Shown: positions 44,321-53,023, counted from the stretch's first letter. The stretch: DNA of 64,000 nucleotides from Actinomycetota bacterium (GCA_003598015.1 QZKE01000047.1:17647-81646), one strand, 5' to 3'. Numbers and translations are program-made. The notes: generated by a model from the letters alone, not told the origin.

Positions 44321-44388
44321 ACCAATGTGAGCCGCAGGTGTTTTGTCACTGCCCGGGTTTATTATGTTTTTACGTTCTCCTTGGGTGA

Positions 44389-44416
44389 GGGGGCGGAGCT
44401 TGCGGGCTCCGTCCCC
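44389..44416. repeat. Strong GC hairpin between tRNA terminator and polA
   Basis: GGGGGCGGAGC (44389-44399) pairs with GCTCCGTCCCC (44406-44416) with one G-U, in the polA leader. There is no T-run. It might be a leader structure or a second terminator. The rest of 44321-44474 holds only AT-rich sequence with no certain promoter. Confidence 0.4.
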
Positions 44417-44474
44417 GAGCCTCACATTGGGTGCAGCAAACAACAATCAGCCAGATAGATGAAAGAGGGGAGAC

Positions 44475-47165
44475 TTGGCGGAAGTCAAGAGATGGGTTCT
44501 CATCGACGGGCACAGCCTGGCTTACCGGGCCTTCTACGCGCTCCCCCCCGACCTGGCCACTTCCTCGGGACAGATTACCAACGCCGTGTACGGCTTCACA
44601 TCCATGCTCATCAAGGTGCTCGAGGAGCTGCGTCCCCAAGGGATTATCGTGGCGTTCGACAAGGGCAAGCCCGCATTCCGCACCGAGAAGTACGCGGATT
44701 ATAAGGCACACCGCAAGCCCATGCCCGGTGAGCTGCGCGAGCAGATCGATATAATCCACGCCGTCCTGGATTCTCTGGGGATTCCCTCCCTCGAGGAGGA
44801 GGGCTACGAGGCCGATGATGTACTGGCTACATTGACCGCGACACTCCCCATGGATAGCGAGATCTTTATCGTTACGGGCGACCGGGATGCACTGCAGCTC
44901 GTTGACGATCGCGTCAGCGTCATCGCCAACCGCAAAGGCATCAGCGACATAATCATCTACGATTCCGGGGGGGTCAAGGATAAGTACGGCGTAGAACCAC
45001 GGCAGATAGTGGATTACCTGGCCTTGAAGGGGGATCCCTCCGACAATATACCCGGCGTTCCCGGCATAGGAGAGAAGACCGCGGCCGCACTGATAGGCGA
45101 GTTCGGAAGCCTGGACGAGGTCTACGAACACCTGGGGGATATCAAGGGGGCCAGGGCAAGAAAGGCACTGGAGGAGAACCGGGAAAGCGCCTTTATGAGC
45201 CGCGAGCTCGCCAGCATGCGTCGTGACGTTCCCCTGGGGGGCGAGGACGCCCCCGCTTGGGAGATGCGTCCATGGGACGAGGACAAGGTTCGTGCTGTTT
45301 TCGATTCGCTGGAGTTCAGGAAGCTCTACGAACGCCTGGAGAGCATCAAGACGCAGCTTTTCCCTGAGCTCGCGGCGGAGAAACCAGCAGAAGAGATGCT
45401 CGACCAGGCCGTGCGCCTGGAGGTAGAGGATGAGACCGGGCTCACAGAGGCGCTGCGCTCGTGCGGGAGTTCTGCCGAGCTGTCCATATACGGCCATATA
45501 GAGGGGGAGGGATATACCCGCGGCCACATGAGCTCACTATCATTTACCAGCGGGGGCAGGATATTCCGTTTCTCCCTGGAGGATGAGAACATCCGCGCAT
45601 ACCTGCGTGTTCTGATGGAACATATCGCGCACGCCGGGGGGCTGCGGATCAACTGCTATCGCGGCAAGGATGTCATGGTGCAATGTGCCCGTCTCCTCGG
45701 CTTACGCCCCCGCTTCGATTTCGATGTGGAGCTGGCCGCATACCTCGTCAACCCGACCGGGGCGAAGCGGGGCCTGGAGGATGCCGTTCAGCGCTACCTG
45801 GGGATAACCCTCGCCGGGAAGGGGGAGGGGCAGCTCGATCTCATAGAGGAGGATGAGGTCAGAGCCGAAGACGACATGCAGAGGACGCTTGCCGTCGCCA
45901 GGCTGGTCGAGCCCCTGGAAGCCGAGATGAACGCGAGGGATGTGAGGCCGCTCTACGAGGACGTGGAGATGCCCCTGCAATCAGTCCTCGCGGACATGGA
46001 GGTGCGCGGCATACGGTTGGACCGAGGGGTGCTGGAGTCCATGCAGGGGGAGTTGGAGGAGGAGCTGAAAGGCCTCGAGGAACGGGCGTTCGAGTTGGCG
46101 GGTGAAACATTCAACCTGAACTCGCCGCAGCAGCTTTCACGCATCCTCTTCGAGGTTCTCGAGCTGCCTCCCCAGAAGCGCACCAAGACGGGTTTAGCCA
46201 CCGACATCAGCGTGCTTACGGCGTTGTGCGAGGTGCACCCCATCGCCGAGATACTCGTCCGCTACCGGGAACTCTCCAAGCTGCTCAACACCTACGTGAG
46301 CGCCCTGCCGAAGCTGGTGGACCCGGTGACCGGCAGGCTTCACACCTGTTTCAACCAGACCGTCACCGCGACCGGCCGGCTCTCGTCCAGCAATCCCAAC
46401 CTGCAGAACATCCCGGTGCGCACGGAGCTCGGAAAAACGGTCCGCAAGGCCTTTCTCCCCACCTCCCAGGACGGGCTCATACTGTCCGCGGATTATTCGC
46501 AGATCGAACTGCGGGTGATGGCTCACCTGTCAGGAGACGAGGGTTTGAAGCGGGCTTTCGCGGAAGGCCGGGACATACACGCCTCGACCGCCTCTGAGGT
46601 GTTCGACGTGCCCTTCGCCGAGATCACCGCGGAACAACGCAGGAAAGCGAAGGCCATCAATTTCGGCATAATATATGGCATAAGTCCCTTCGGCCTGGCC
46701 GAGCAACTGGGCATAGAGCACGAGGAAGCCGAGGCGTATATCTCCGAGTATTTCAGGGAGTTTCCGGGGGTGCGGGATTTCCTGGACCGCCAGGTGGAGG
46801 AAGCCGCCAGGAGCGGTTTCATCACCACTATCATGGGACGCAGGCGCGAGATTCCGGAACTGGCGGAGGGAAACGTGCGCATGCGGCGTCTGGGCGAGCG
46901 TCTCGCGTTCAACACCCCCATCCAGGGCAGCGCCGCGGATATCATCAAGGTGGCCATGATACACATCCACCGCCGCCTCGAGGAAGCGGGCCACCGTTCG
47001 GGTATCATCCTCCAGGTCCACGACGAGCTCGTGTGCGACGTGGAGAAAGATGAGGCGGATGAAGTACAGGAAATAGTGCGCATGGAGATGGAGGGGGCAT
47101 GTGAGCTGGACGTCCCGCTCAAGGTCGATATGGGATTGGGCCCCTCCTGGTACGACGTAAAATAA
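44475..47165 (+). CDS. polA: DNA polymerase I
   Basis: An 896-residue PolA. It has an N-terminal 5' nuclease domain (residues 1-290, DGHSLAYRAFYALP and GYEADDVLATL), a central 3'-5' exonuclease-like domain lacking the DxE metal motif (SIYGHIEGEG at the site), so proofreading is probably lost, and a polymerase domain. Motif A is SADYSQIELRVMAHLSGD, motif B is RRKAKAINFGIIYG and motif C is VHDELVCDV. TTG 44475 has AGAGGGGAGA upstream. An element copy is inserted just after its stop. Confidence 0.95.
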   Translation: MAEVKRWVLIDGHSLAYRAFYALPPDLATSSGQITNAVYGFTSMLIKVLEELRPQGIIVAFDKGKPAFRTEKYADYKAHRKPMPGELREQIDIIHAVLDSLGIPSLEEEGYEADDVLATLTATLPMDSEIFIVTGDRDALQLVDDRVSVIANRKGISDIIIYDSGGVKDKYGVEPRQIVDYLALKGDPSDNIPGVPGIGEKTAAALIGEFGSLDEVYEHLGDIKGARARKALEENRESAFMSRELASMRRDVPLGGEDAPAWEMRPWDEDKVRAVFDSLEFRKLYERLESIKTQLFPELAAEKPAEEMLDQAVRLEVEDETGLTEALRSCGSSAELSIYGHIEGEGYTRGHMSSLSFTSGGRIFRFSLEDENIRAYLRVLMEHIAHAGGLRINCYRGKDVMVQCARLLGLRPRFDFDVELAAYLVNPTGAKRGLEDAVQRYLGITLAGKGEGQLDLIEEDEVRAEDDMQRTLAVARLVEPLEAEMNARDVRPLYEDVEMPLQSVLADMEVRGIRLDRGVLESMQGELEEELKGLEERAFELAGETFNLNSPQQLSRILFEVLELPPQKRTKTGLATDISVLTALCEVHPIAEILVRYRELSKLLNTYVSALPKLVDPVTGRLHTCFNQTVTATGRLSSSNPNLQNIPVRTELGKTVRKAFLPTSQDGLILSADYSQIELRVMAHLSGDEGLKRAFAEGRDIHASTASEVFDVPFAEITAEQRRKAKAINFGIIYGISPFGLAEQLGIEHEEAEAYISEYFREFPGVRDFLDRQVEEAARSGFITTIMGRRREIPELAEGNVRMRRLGERLAFNTPIQGSAADIIKVAMIHIHRRLEEAGHRSGIILQVHDELVCDVEKDEADEVQEIVRMEMEGACELDVPLKVDMGLGPSWYDVK

Positions 47166-47172
47166 GGTCTTT

Positions 47173-47339
47173 GGCCCTTCTCCGGGAAGTGTGCTTATCT
47201 TGGGGGCCAGGTCTCGAATCCTGTGGTTTTAAAGTCAGGCCGTTCCACGCAGTTCATATCATCAAAATCAAAGATTCAAGACCTGGCCCGCCTCCGCTCG
47301 TTATCGGTCTCACCACCCATGCTTCTTGGAAAAGGAGCC
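47173..47339. mobile_element. MITE-like element, copy 4 (after polA)
   Basis: A 167-bp element. The left end GGCCCTTCTCCGGGAAGTGTG and the right end CACCCATGCTTCTTGG-AAAAGGAGCC are diverged family termini. The inner inverted repeat 47205-47220 with 47273-47288 matches at 15 of 16. The perfect 7-bp repeat GGTCTTT flanks it (47166-47172 and 47340-47346), directly after the polA stop. A 24-base inner segment (47262-47285) is identical to copy 5 (50884-50907). Confidence 0.75.
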
Positions 47340-47356
47340 GGTCTTTTAGCAGCAAA

Positions 47357-47380
47357 GCGGGCGCGTTCTCACGCGCCCGC
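47357..47380 (-). terminator. Terminator of the DUF35-thiolase operon
   Basis: A perfect 9-bp GC stem (47357-47365 with 47372-47380) with a 6-base loop lies 24 bases past the minus-strand operon's last stop. On the minus strand it is followed by TTTGCTGCT. It may also stop polA read-through. Confidence 0.65.
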
Positions 47381-47403
47381 CATGTCATGCGAGCAGATTC
47401 CCG

Positions 47404-47871
47404 CTACAGGGGAACGCAGTAGGCGAGGTCTTCCAGCTTACCCTCGGGATTTTCCGGCCACTGCAGCCTGATCCGCATCCCCACGCTCACATCTTCGGGC
47501 TTGGCATCGCTGAGGGTACAGACGGTCATGGTGTCTGTGCCGTCGAGCACAATACCGACGATGATGAGGGGAGTGCCTGCCGGCCCCTCATCGGCGATTC
47601 CTTCGTAGGCCCATGCGCCGGTGAAGGTATAGGTGGTGACAGTGCCGGTGTCCTTCACTTCCACCCATTCGTCAGGGATTGAGAGGCAGCGGCAATAGGG
47701 TTTAGGCATGAAGTAGACCAGCCCGCATCCGGGACACTTCAGCCCCAGGAGCTTTTTCTCCCTGAGCGCTTCAAGGGTCTTGCGGATGAGGGCCAGGCTC
47801 TCGAACTTCCACTGCCAGTGCTCCATGGGCCAGCCGCCCTCGATGGAAACGGTCTCGTTCTTGTATTCCAT
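47404..47871 (-). CDS. DUF35 zinc-ribbon/OB-fold acyl-CoA-associated protein (first copy)
   Basis: A 155-residue DUF35 (ChsH2-like) protein. It has a rubredoxin-like ribbon with CPGC and a second Cys pair CRC near residues 50-65, then an OB fold with TGTVTTYTFTG. Such proteins partner thiolase-fold enzymes, holding the acyl-CoA or building a channel (established for the archaeal thiolase-HMG-CoA synthase complex and for actinobacterial Ltp/ChsH2 aldolases). The ATG at 47871 has GAGGAGG six bases upstream. It follows thiolase 1 within the operon. Confidence 0.85.
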   Translation of the reverse strand: MEYKNETVSIEGGWPMEHWQWKFESLALIRKTLEALREKKLLGLKCPGCGLVYFMPKPYCRCLSIPDEWVEVKDTGTVTTYTFTGAWAYEGIADEGPAGTPLIIVGIVLDGTDTMTVCTLSDAKPEDVSVGMRIRLQWPENPEGKLEDLAYCVPL

Positions 47872-47875
47872 AGTG

Positions 47876-49105
47876 CTACCTCCTCGGGGTATCCGAGAGC
47901 ACGGCCACAACGTTCAGGTTCACCGCGCCGCCCCAGCCGTGGGCTACGGCCTTGTGGACTTCCTTCTTCACCTGCCGTTCGCCGCATCTACCCATGATCT
48001 GCTGTGCGCACTCCGCCACCCGCTCCATCGCCGAAGCGCCGATGGCGTTGGTGGAGATGACCCCTCCGGACGGGCAGACCGGCAGCTCGCCGTCGAGGTT
48101 CATGGACCCGGAGTCCAGGATTGCGGGCGCCTCGCCTTCATCGCAGAGCAGCAGCCGCTCGTAGAACATGAGCATCTGGTGCGCGAAGGGCGCGTAGGGT
48201 TCCGCGAGGTCTATCTCTTTGCGTGGATCTTTGATTCCGGCCAGCTCGTAGGCCCGTGCTGCCGCGATCTTGCAGCTCTCCTGGGTGCAGGGATCTACGT
48301 TAGTGGTCCCGGACCCCGCTATCCCCACCATCGCCGCCTCGTCCGAACACGAGGCCACGGAGAGTACATAGGCGGGTTTGTCCACCAGTCTCCTGGCCTT
48401 CTCTCCCGTGGTGAAGAGCATGGCGCAGGCCCCATCGGTTGCCGGGCAGACATGCCCGAACCTTATGGGGTGCTGCAGGAGCACCGTCTTGGCAACCTCC
48501 TCCGGAGTGAGGCCGGGTTGCTTGAGATGGGAATAGGGGTTGAGGGCGGCGTTGTTGCGGCAGAGTGCCGCGACCTTGTCCAGGTGTTGCGTGGTACAGC
48601 CGCTGCTCTTCATGTAGCTGGATGCCTGGTAGACGGCCACCCCTACCGCTCCACCGCCGAAGGCGGCCAGAAAGGCGGGGTCCACACCCAGAGCGAACTG
48701 GGCCGCCGCGTCCGCTATGGCCACGGTGTTCAGGCCCGCGGTGGAGTTGCCGTCGGACTGTTTCTCGAAGGCTATAGCCAGGACCGTGTCGTAAAGCCCC
48801 GAGGCTACCGCGTAATAGCCACCGTGCGCCACCGATCCCCCGGTAGTACCCCCGGTGGTGATGCGCAAAAGCGGCTTGCCGTAGGCGCCCCAGTGGCCGG
48901 CCCCCCATTCCTCGGGTAGGTTCACGCCCTCGAAGGCGGGCATGTTGCCGGTGATGAAAGCGTCGATATCCTTCGGCTTGAGGCCTGCATTCTCGTAGCA
49001 GGCGCTCACCGCCTCCCAGACCAGCTCGGCTATGTTGACATCGCGCCGCTTGCTTACGTGCTTGGAGAGGCCTACTCCCGCCACCGCCACTTCGCTCTTC
49101 GCCAT
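47876..49105 (-). CDS. Thiolase-fold protein of the SCP-x/Ltp type (thiolase 1), atypical active site
   Basis: A 409-residue thiolase-superfamily protein. Family features are VAVAGVG at the N-terminus, GGTTGGSVAHGGYYAVASG around the nucleophile position and AHGWGGAVNLNVV at the end. The usual catalytic Cys of the first motif is not seen there (TTGGTTGG with no Cys), and the GHP motif is replaced by SGGVISTNAIGAS. It may be an aldolase-like or structural partner rather than a ketothiolase. ATG 49105 lies against the stop of thiolase 2, so they are coupled. Confidence 0.82.
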   Translation of the reverse strand: MAKSEVAVAGVGLSKHVSKRRDVNIAELVWEAVSACYENAGLKPKDIDAFITGNMPAFEGVNLPEEWGAGHWGAYGKPLLRITTGGTTGGSVAHGGYYAVASGLYDTVLAIAFEKQSDGNSTAGLNTVAIADAAAQFALGVDPAFLAAFGGGAVGVAVYQASSYMKSSGCTTQHLDKVAALCRNNAALNPYSHLKQPGLTPEEVAKTVLLQHPIRFGHVCPATDGACAMLFTTGEKARRLVDKPAYVLSVASCSDEAAMVGIAGSGTTNVDPCTQESCKIAAARAYELAGIKDPRKEIDLAEPYAPFAHQMLMFYERLLLCDEGEAPAILDSGSMNLDGELPVCPSGGVISTNAIGASAMERVAECAQQIMGRCGERQVKKEVHKAVAHGWGGAVNLNVVAVLSDTPRR

Positions 49106-49106
49106 C

Positions 49107-50249
49107 TCACTCACCCCCCAGCACGTAGATGATGTTCTCCTGGGCGCATATTCCCGTCTGCCCGTGGGCAACGGCCGTTCTGACGCCCTTTACCTGGTGG
49201 TCTCCCGCCTCGCCGCGTATCTGCATGGCCGCTTCAATGATGCGGGCCAAACCTGCTGCGCAAGCTACGTTCGCGGCCAGGGCTCCGCCGGATGCGTTCA
49301 CCGGCAGCGAGCCGTCCATGCTCGTTGTTCCGGAATCGAAGAAGGCGCCTCCCTCTCCGGCCGCGCACAGGCCCAGGGCTTCGTAGGCCATAAGCTCTTC
49401 GTGGGCGAAGCACTCGTGCACCTCCGCCAGATCGAGCTGTGAGGCGGGATCCTCGATGCCCGCCATGGCATAACAGCGCCGGGCGGCATCTTTGAGCGAG
49501 GACATCTCGGCCAGGGAACGCTCGGAGAGGTAGGAATCGTGAGAGAAGCCTACGCCCTTGATCCATACCGGGTTCCCGGACTTGGCGGCGACCTTGCCGG
49601 AGGCGAGGACGACGGCGCAAGCCCCATCACATAGTGGCGAGGCCATCAGTTCACGGATGGGGGAGTAGAGCAGGCGCGAGGAGAGCACTTTCTTTACGTC
49701 CGCCTTGCCGTCGGCGCGCAGAGCCAGGGGGTTCTTTGCGGCGTTGGCCAGGTTCTTGGCGGCTACCCCCGCCAGCTGTTCCTCGCTGACGCCGCATGCG
49801 TTCATGTAGGCCCGGGCTTGCAGGGCAGAGGCCGACACCTCGTTCAGCAGCCCGCGCTGGCGGTCGAAGGTGGGATCCAGCATCATCGTGCCCGGGATAT
49901 ATCCGCCGTATACCGACGCCTGGCTCTCTCCGACGACCATGGCGATGCCGTGGTCTCCGGAGAGGATGCGCATGAGGGCATAGAGAGCGGCGTAGGCGCC
50001 GTCCATCTCCACCTTGCTCTCGTTCTTCTGCCAGGCGCCCGACGGCTCCACCAGCCGCATGTTAGAGATGGTTCGTCCGTCCAGGTAGTCGTTGTTGGCG
50101 GTTATCACCGTATCGAGTTGCTCCCGCTTCAGGCCCGCCGCGGCAAGGGCGGCCTTGGTTACCTCTAGCACCTGCATCTCGCGCGAGGCCTCGGCATCGG
50201 CCTCGTAAGGGGTCTGGGCGTAGCCGATTATGGCGACTTCCTTATCCAT
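49107..50249 (-). CDS. Thiolase-fold protein of the SCP-x/Ltp type (thiolase 2), atypical active site
   Basis: A 380-residue paralogue of thiolase 1. VAIIGYAQTPYE opens the fold; VEMDGAYAALYALMRILSG occupies the nucleophile helix without Cys, and SGGALAANVACAAG replaces the GHP block. LAEVHECFAHEELMAYEALG is the conserved helix. The two probably form a heteromer with the DUF35 proteins, one of each per pair. ATG 50249 follows the second DUF35 gene by 12 bases. Substrate unknown; steroid or fatty acyl-CoA cleavage are only possibilities by analogy. Confidence 0.82.
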   Translation of the reverse strand: MDKEVAIIGYAQTPYEADAEASREMQVLEVTKAALAAAGLKREQLDTVITANNDYLDGRTISNMRLVEPSGAWQKNESKVEMDGAYAALYALMRILSGDHGIAMVVGESQASVYGGYIPGTMMLDPTFDRQRGLLNEVSASALQARAYMNACGVSEEQLAGVAAKNLANAAKNPLALRADGKADVKKVLSSRLLYSPIRELMASPLCDGACAVVLASGKVAAKSGNPVWIKGVGFSHDSYLSERSLAEMSSLKDAARRCYAMAGIEDPASQLDLAEVHECFAHEELMAYEALGLCAAGEGGAFFDSGTTSMDGSLPVNASGGALAANVACAAGLARIIEAAMQIRGEAGDHQVKGVRTAVAHGQTGICAQENIIYVLGGE

Positions 50250-50261
50250 GCTATCCCCCTT

Positions 50262-50723
50262 TCATTCCGCTGCGCGATAGCCGGCCAGCAGGTCCAGTAC
50301 GTTCTCGGCAGAGGGGTCCAGCACCGCCTTCACGCGCATGCCCACGGAGACGCCGCCGCCCTCCAGGCGCGCGGCTATGCACGTATCCGCCCCGTCGTGC
50401 TTGACCATGGCGATTATCTCCGGGCCATCGATATCTTCAAACGTCCCGTTCGGGGCCAGTTTGACATGGGCCTCGGTGAAGGTCTCGACTGTTCCCGTCT
50501 CCGGCAGCTCCACCCACTCTTCCGCCTTTGCGAAGCAGCGTTCGCAGATCATGCGGGGAGGCAGGTAGACACGGCCGCAGGCGGGACAGCGGGAGGCAAG
50601 GATCTTGCCCTCCTTCATGCCGTCGAAGAATTGTTCCATCCAGTTCCCGACCGACCAGCCGAAGACCGGGTTGAACGGGATGGATGCCCTCGGAACCCGG
50701 CTCTGGCCTTCATTCGGTGCCAT
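50262..50723 (-). CDS. DUF35 zinc-ribbon/OB-fold acyl-CoA-associated protein (second copy)
   Basis: A 153-residue DUF35 protein, first gene of the minus-strand operon. The zinc ribbon CPACGRVYLPPRMICERC (Cys pairs about 16 apart) is complete, followed by the OB fold with ETGTVETFTEAHV. It is longer at the N-terminus than the first copy, with an extra 40 residues containing a predicted helix for thiolase docking (WMEQFFDGMKEGKILA). GGGAG precedes the ATG. The order DUF35-thiolase-thiolase-DUF35 indicates one complex or two matched pairs. Confidence 0.85.
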   Translation of the reverse strand: MAPNEGQSRVPRASIPFNPVFGWSVGNWMEQFFDGMKEGKILASRCPACGRVYLPPRMICERCFAKAEEWVELPETGTVETFTEAHVKLAPNGTFEDIDGPEIIAMVKHDGADTCIAARLEGGGVSVGMRVKAVLDPSAENVLDLLAGYRAAE

Positions 50724-50794
50724 GCGATCACTCCCTTCCTGTTTACGCCTTTGACCTCCACGGAGGTCCCATTATGCCGGACGTTAAAGGTTCG
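50724..50794 (-). promoter_or_regulatory. Probable promoter region of the DUF35-thiolase operon
   Basis: On the minus strand CATAAT (complement of 50770-50775) could be a -10 box about 45 bases ahead of the first ATG; no -35 is clear. The MITE-like copy 5 begins at 50795, just upstream, so the insertion may have replaced the -35 region. Confidence 0.35.
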
Positions 50795-50960
50795 GGTTCT
50801 TATCCGTGAGGTGTGGGTTGGCTTCGCAGTCTTTGGAGGCTCCCGTAATTTTGCTATCGGTACGTTCTGCGACAGCCATTCCTTCAAAATCAAAGATTCA
50901 AGACCTGACCCACACCCGCATTTTACCTATCTCACCACCCACACTTCTCGGACAAGAACC
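50795..50960. mobile_element. MITE-like element, copy 5 (upstream of the thiolase operon)
   Basis: A 166-bp element with ends GGTTCTTATCCGTGAGGTG and CACTTCTCGGACAAGAACC, inverted with three mismatches over about 24 bases. The flanking 8-mers AAGGTTCG (50787-50794) and AAGGTCTG (50961-50968) agree at 6 of 8. The 24-base inner segment shared with copy 4 is at 50884-50907. Confidence 0.75.
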
Positions 50961-50968
50961 AAGGTCTG

Positions 50969-51265
50969 CCGTGGTTTGGCCACGTGTAAACGACCTCGGG
51001 GTATCGCCGCCGATGCGATACGAACCTCCATGGGCATAAGATGGCATTCGCCATAGTAGAGTATGGTGCAGTCGCGTATCAGCGTCCACCCTTTTCTTAC
51101 CTGTTTCCGCATGTGACGACTTTATAAGTCCTTTTATGCCGAGGTAGCGAGACTCCCCGCATAATGTGCAAAAAGGCGAAAGAAGTGCTAGAATTAACTG
51201 GCTGTGTGCCTGGACCTGAGAGAGGAGGGCCGTGGCTAAATAAAATTATTGGAGGAAAGGAACGA
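50969..51265. other. Rest of the gap before rpsA
   Basis: No convincing gene. It holds GTATCGC/GCGATAC, a perfect 7-bp inverted repeat (51001-51021), an ATGGC/GCCAT inverted repeat near 51042-51055, and the rpsA promoter (below). The long leader may carry regulatory structure for rpsA, as ribosomal protein S1 genes are often autoregulated. Confidence 0.4.
51165..51194 (+). promoter_or_regulatory. Candidate extended -10 promoter of rpsA
   Basis: TAGAAT (51189-51194) is preceded by TGC, forming an extended -10, with a weak TGTGCA (51165-51170) 18 bp upstream. The rpsA ATG is about 70 bases downstream with a strong GGAGGAAAGG ribosome site. Confidence 0.5.
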
Positions 51266-52972
51266 ATGCTGGACCAAACGGAAAGAGAGTATGACGCTGT
51301 AAACCCCTCTGAGACCCCCGAACTGTCCACACCACTGACCAACTTCGACTACTCCGAAGACGAGGTACCCAACTACGACAAGACCATAAAGATCTTTTCT
51401 GAGGGTGACATCATCGCCGGAACCGTGGTCAAGGTGGACAAGGACGAGGTTCTCCTGGACATCGGCTATAAGTCGGAAGGGGTGATCCCGGCAAGGGAGC
51501 TGTCCATTCGCTACGGCGTGAAGACCGAGGAAGTGGTCAAGGTGGGGGACGAGATAGACGCCCTTGTCCTGCAGAAAGAGGACAAGGAAGGGCGGCTTAT
51601 CCTCTCCAAGAAGAGGGCTCAATACGAGCGGTCATGGAACCAGTTGGAGAAGAACATGATCGATAACGAGCCCATCGAAGGCGAGGTGATCGAGGTAGTC
51701 AAGGGTGGCCTTATCCTGGATATCGGCCTGCGCGGTTTCCTCCCCGCCTCCCTCATCGACGTCCACCGCGTCAAGGAGCTTCACTCCTTCCTGGGCAGCA
51801 AACTGACCTGCAAAATCATAGAGATGGACCGCAACCGCAACAACGTTGTCCTTTCGCGCCGGGCATTCCTGGAGGAGACTGCCTCCGAAAGACGCAAGAT
51901 CCTCCTGGACAACCTGGAAAAGGGCATGCGCGTATCGGGAAAGGTCTCCAGCATCGTATCGTTCGGAGCCTTCGTGAACCTGGGAGGCATCGACGGCCTT
52001 ATTCATATCTCCGAGCTCTCCTGGTGCCACGTGGAGAAACCCAGCGAGGTCCTGTCCGTCGGGGACGAGGTGGACGTGGAGATACTCGAGGTGGACAAGG
52101 AGCGGGAGCGTATCTCGTTGAGCCTCAAGGCCTGCCAGGCCGATCCCTGGGAACAGCTGTCCCGGGATGTACAGGTCGGAGAGATCATCAGCGGCACGGT
52201 GACCAAGCTGGTCCCCTTCGGTGCCTTCGTGCAGGTAAGGCCGGGTATAGAAGGACTCATACACATCTCCGAGCTATCCCGCCGCCACGTCGAACAACCG
52301 GACGAAGTCGTGGCTGTCAACCAGGATATCGAGGTCAAGGTCATCGACATCGACATCGACCGCAGGCGCATCAGCTTGAGCCTGAAACAGATCATGGGCG
52401 AGCTGGACGAGGAAGAGGAGGCGTACGAAGAGCTGGAGCTGGTAATGGCTGAAGCGGATGCGGTCGAAGAAGCGATAGAGGAAGCAGTAGAGGAAGCCAT
52501 AGTCGAGGCGGTTGTCGAGGCCGCCATAGAAGAAGTCTCAGAGGCGATCGTCGAGGAGATAACCGAGGCCGTCGAGGAGGCCACGGGTGAACCCGTGCCC
52601 GTCGAGATGGAGGCGGAGATCGCCGATGTAGTGGAGGAAGCGGTAGAGGAGACGGTGGAGGAAGCGGTAGAGGAAGCCATAGTCGAGGCCGCCATCGAGG
52701 CCGTCGAGGAGGCGATCGTCGAGGAGATAACCGAGGCCGTCGAGGAGGCCACGGGTGAACCCGTGCCCGTCGAGGTGGAGGCGGAGATCGCCGATGTGGT
52801 GGAGGAAGCGGTGGAGGAAGCGATAGAGGAAGCCGCCATCGAGGCCGCCGTAGAGGCCGTAGAGGCGGATGAAGCCACCGCCGAGGCCAGCGAGACCGCC
52901 GAGGAGGAAGAGGAATTACCCGAGGGAAGCCTGGAGTCCATCATCCGGGACATGAAGCGGGACAAGAACTGA
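51266..52972 (+). CDS. rpsA: Ribosomal protein S1 with long acidic repeat tail
   Basis: A 568-residue S1. Four S1 OB-fold domains (roughly residues 45-120, 130-200, 215-285, 300-370) bind mRNA at the 30S platform; domains 3 and 4 carry FGAFV and GLIHISELS motifs. The last about 190 residues are an Ala/Val/Glu/Ile-rich acidic tail containing a direct duplication of about 110 bp (52541 and 52709, 168 bp apart, three or so mismatches). ATG 51266 has GGAGGAAAGG upstream. The four-domain plan is typical of Gram-positive high-GC S1; the tail is longer than usual. A perfect terminator follows. Confidence 0.94.
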   Translation: MLDQTEREYDAVNPSETPELSTPLTNFDYSEDEVPNYDKTIKIFSEGDIIAGTVVKVDKDEVLLDIGYKSEGVIPARELSIRYGVKTEEVVKVGDEIDALVLQKEDKEGRLILSKKRAQYERSWNQLEKNMIDNEPIEGEVIEVVKGGLILDIGLRGFLPASLIDVHRVKELHSFLGSKLTCKIIEMDRNRNNVVLSRRAFLEETASERRKILLDNLEKGMRVSGKVSSIVSFGAFVNLGGIDGLIHISELSWCHVEKPSEVLSVGDEVDVEILEVDKERERISLSLKACQADPWEQLSRDVQVGEIISGTVTKLVPFGAFVQVRPGIEGLIHISELSRRHVEQPDEVVAVNQDIEVKVIDIDIDRRRISLSLKQIMGELDEEEEAYEELELVMAEADAVEEAIEEAVEEAIVEAVVEAAIEEVSEAIVEEITEAVEEATGEPVPVEMEAEIADVVEEAVEETVEEAVEEAIVEAAIEAVEEAIVEEITEAVEEATGEPVPVEVEAEIADVVEEAVEEAIEEAAIEAAVEAVEADEATAEASETAEEEEELPEGSLESIIRDMKRDKN

Positions 52973-52995
52973 CGACCAGCGTCGGCCGGGGATTC

Positions 52996-53023
52996 AAAGG
53001 GGCATCCATGATGCCCCTTTTTT
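52996..53023 (+). terminator. Intrinsic terminator of rpsA
   Basis: AAAGGGGCATC and GATGCCCCTTT form a perfect 11-bp stem around CAT, followed by further T's (a run of six with the stem end). It begins 24 bases after the rpsA stop. Confidence 0.95.

Noticed and set aside
45400..45720. Active proofreading exonuclease in PolA
   Set aside because: The domain is present in outline, but the first metal motif lacks the Asp-x-Glu pair, as in many Gram-positive PolA, so activity is not claimed.
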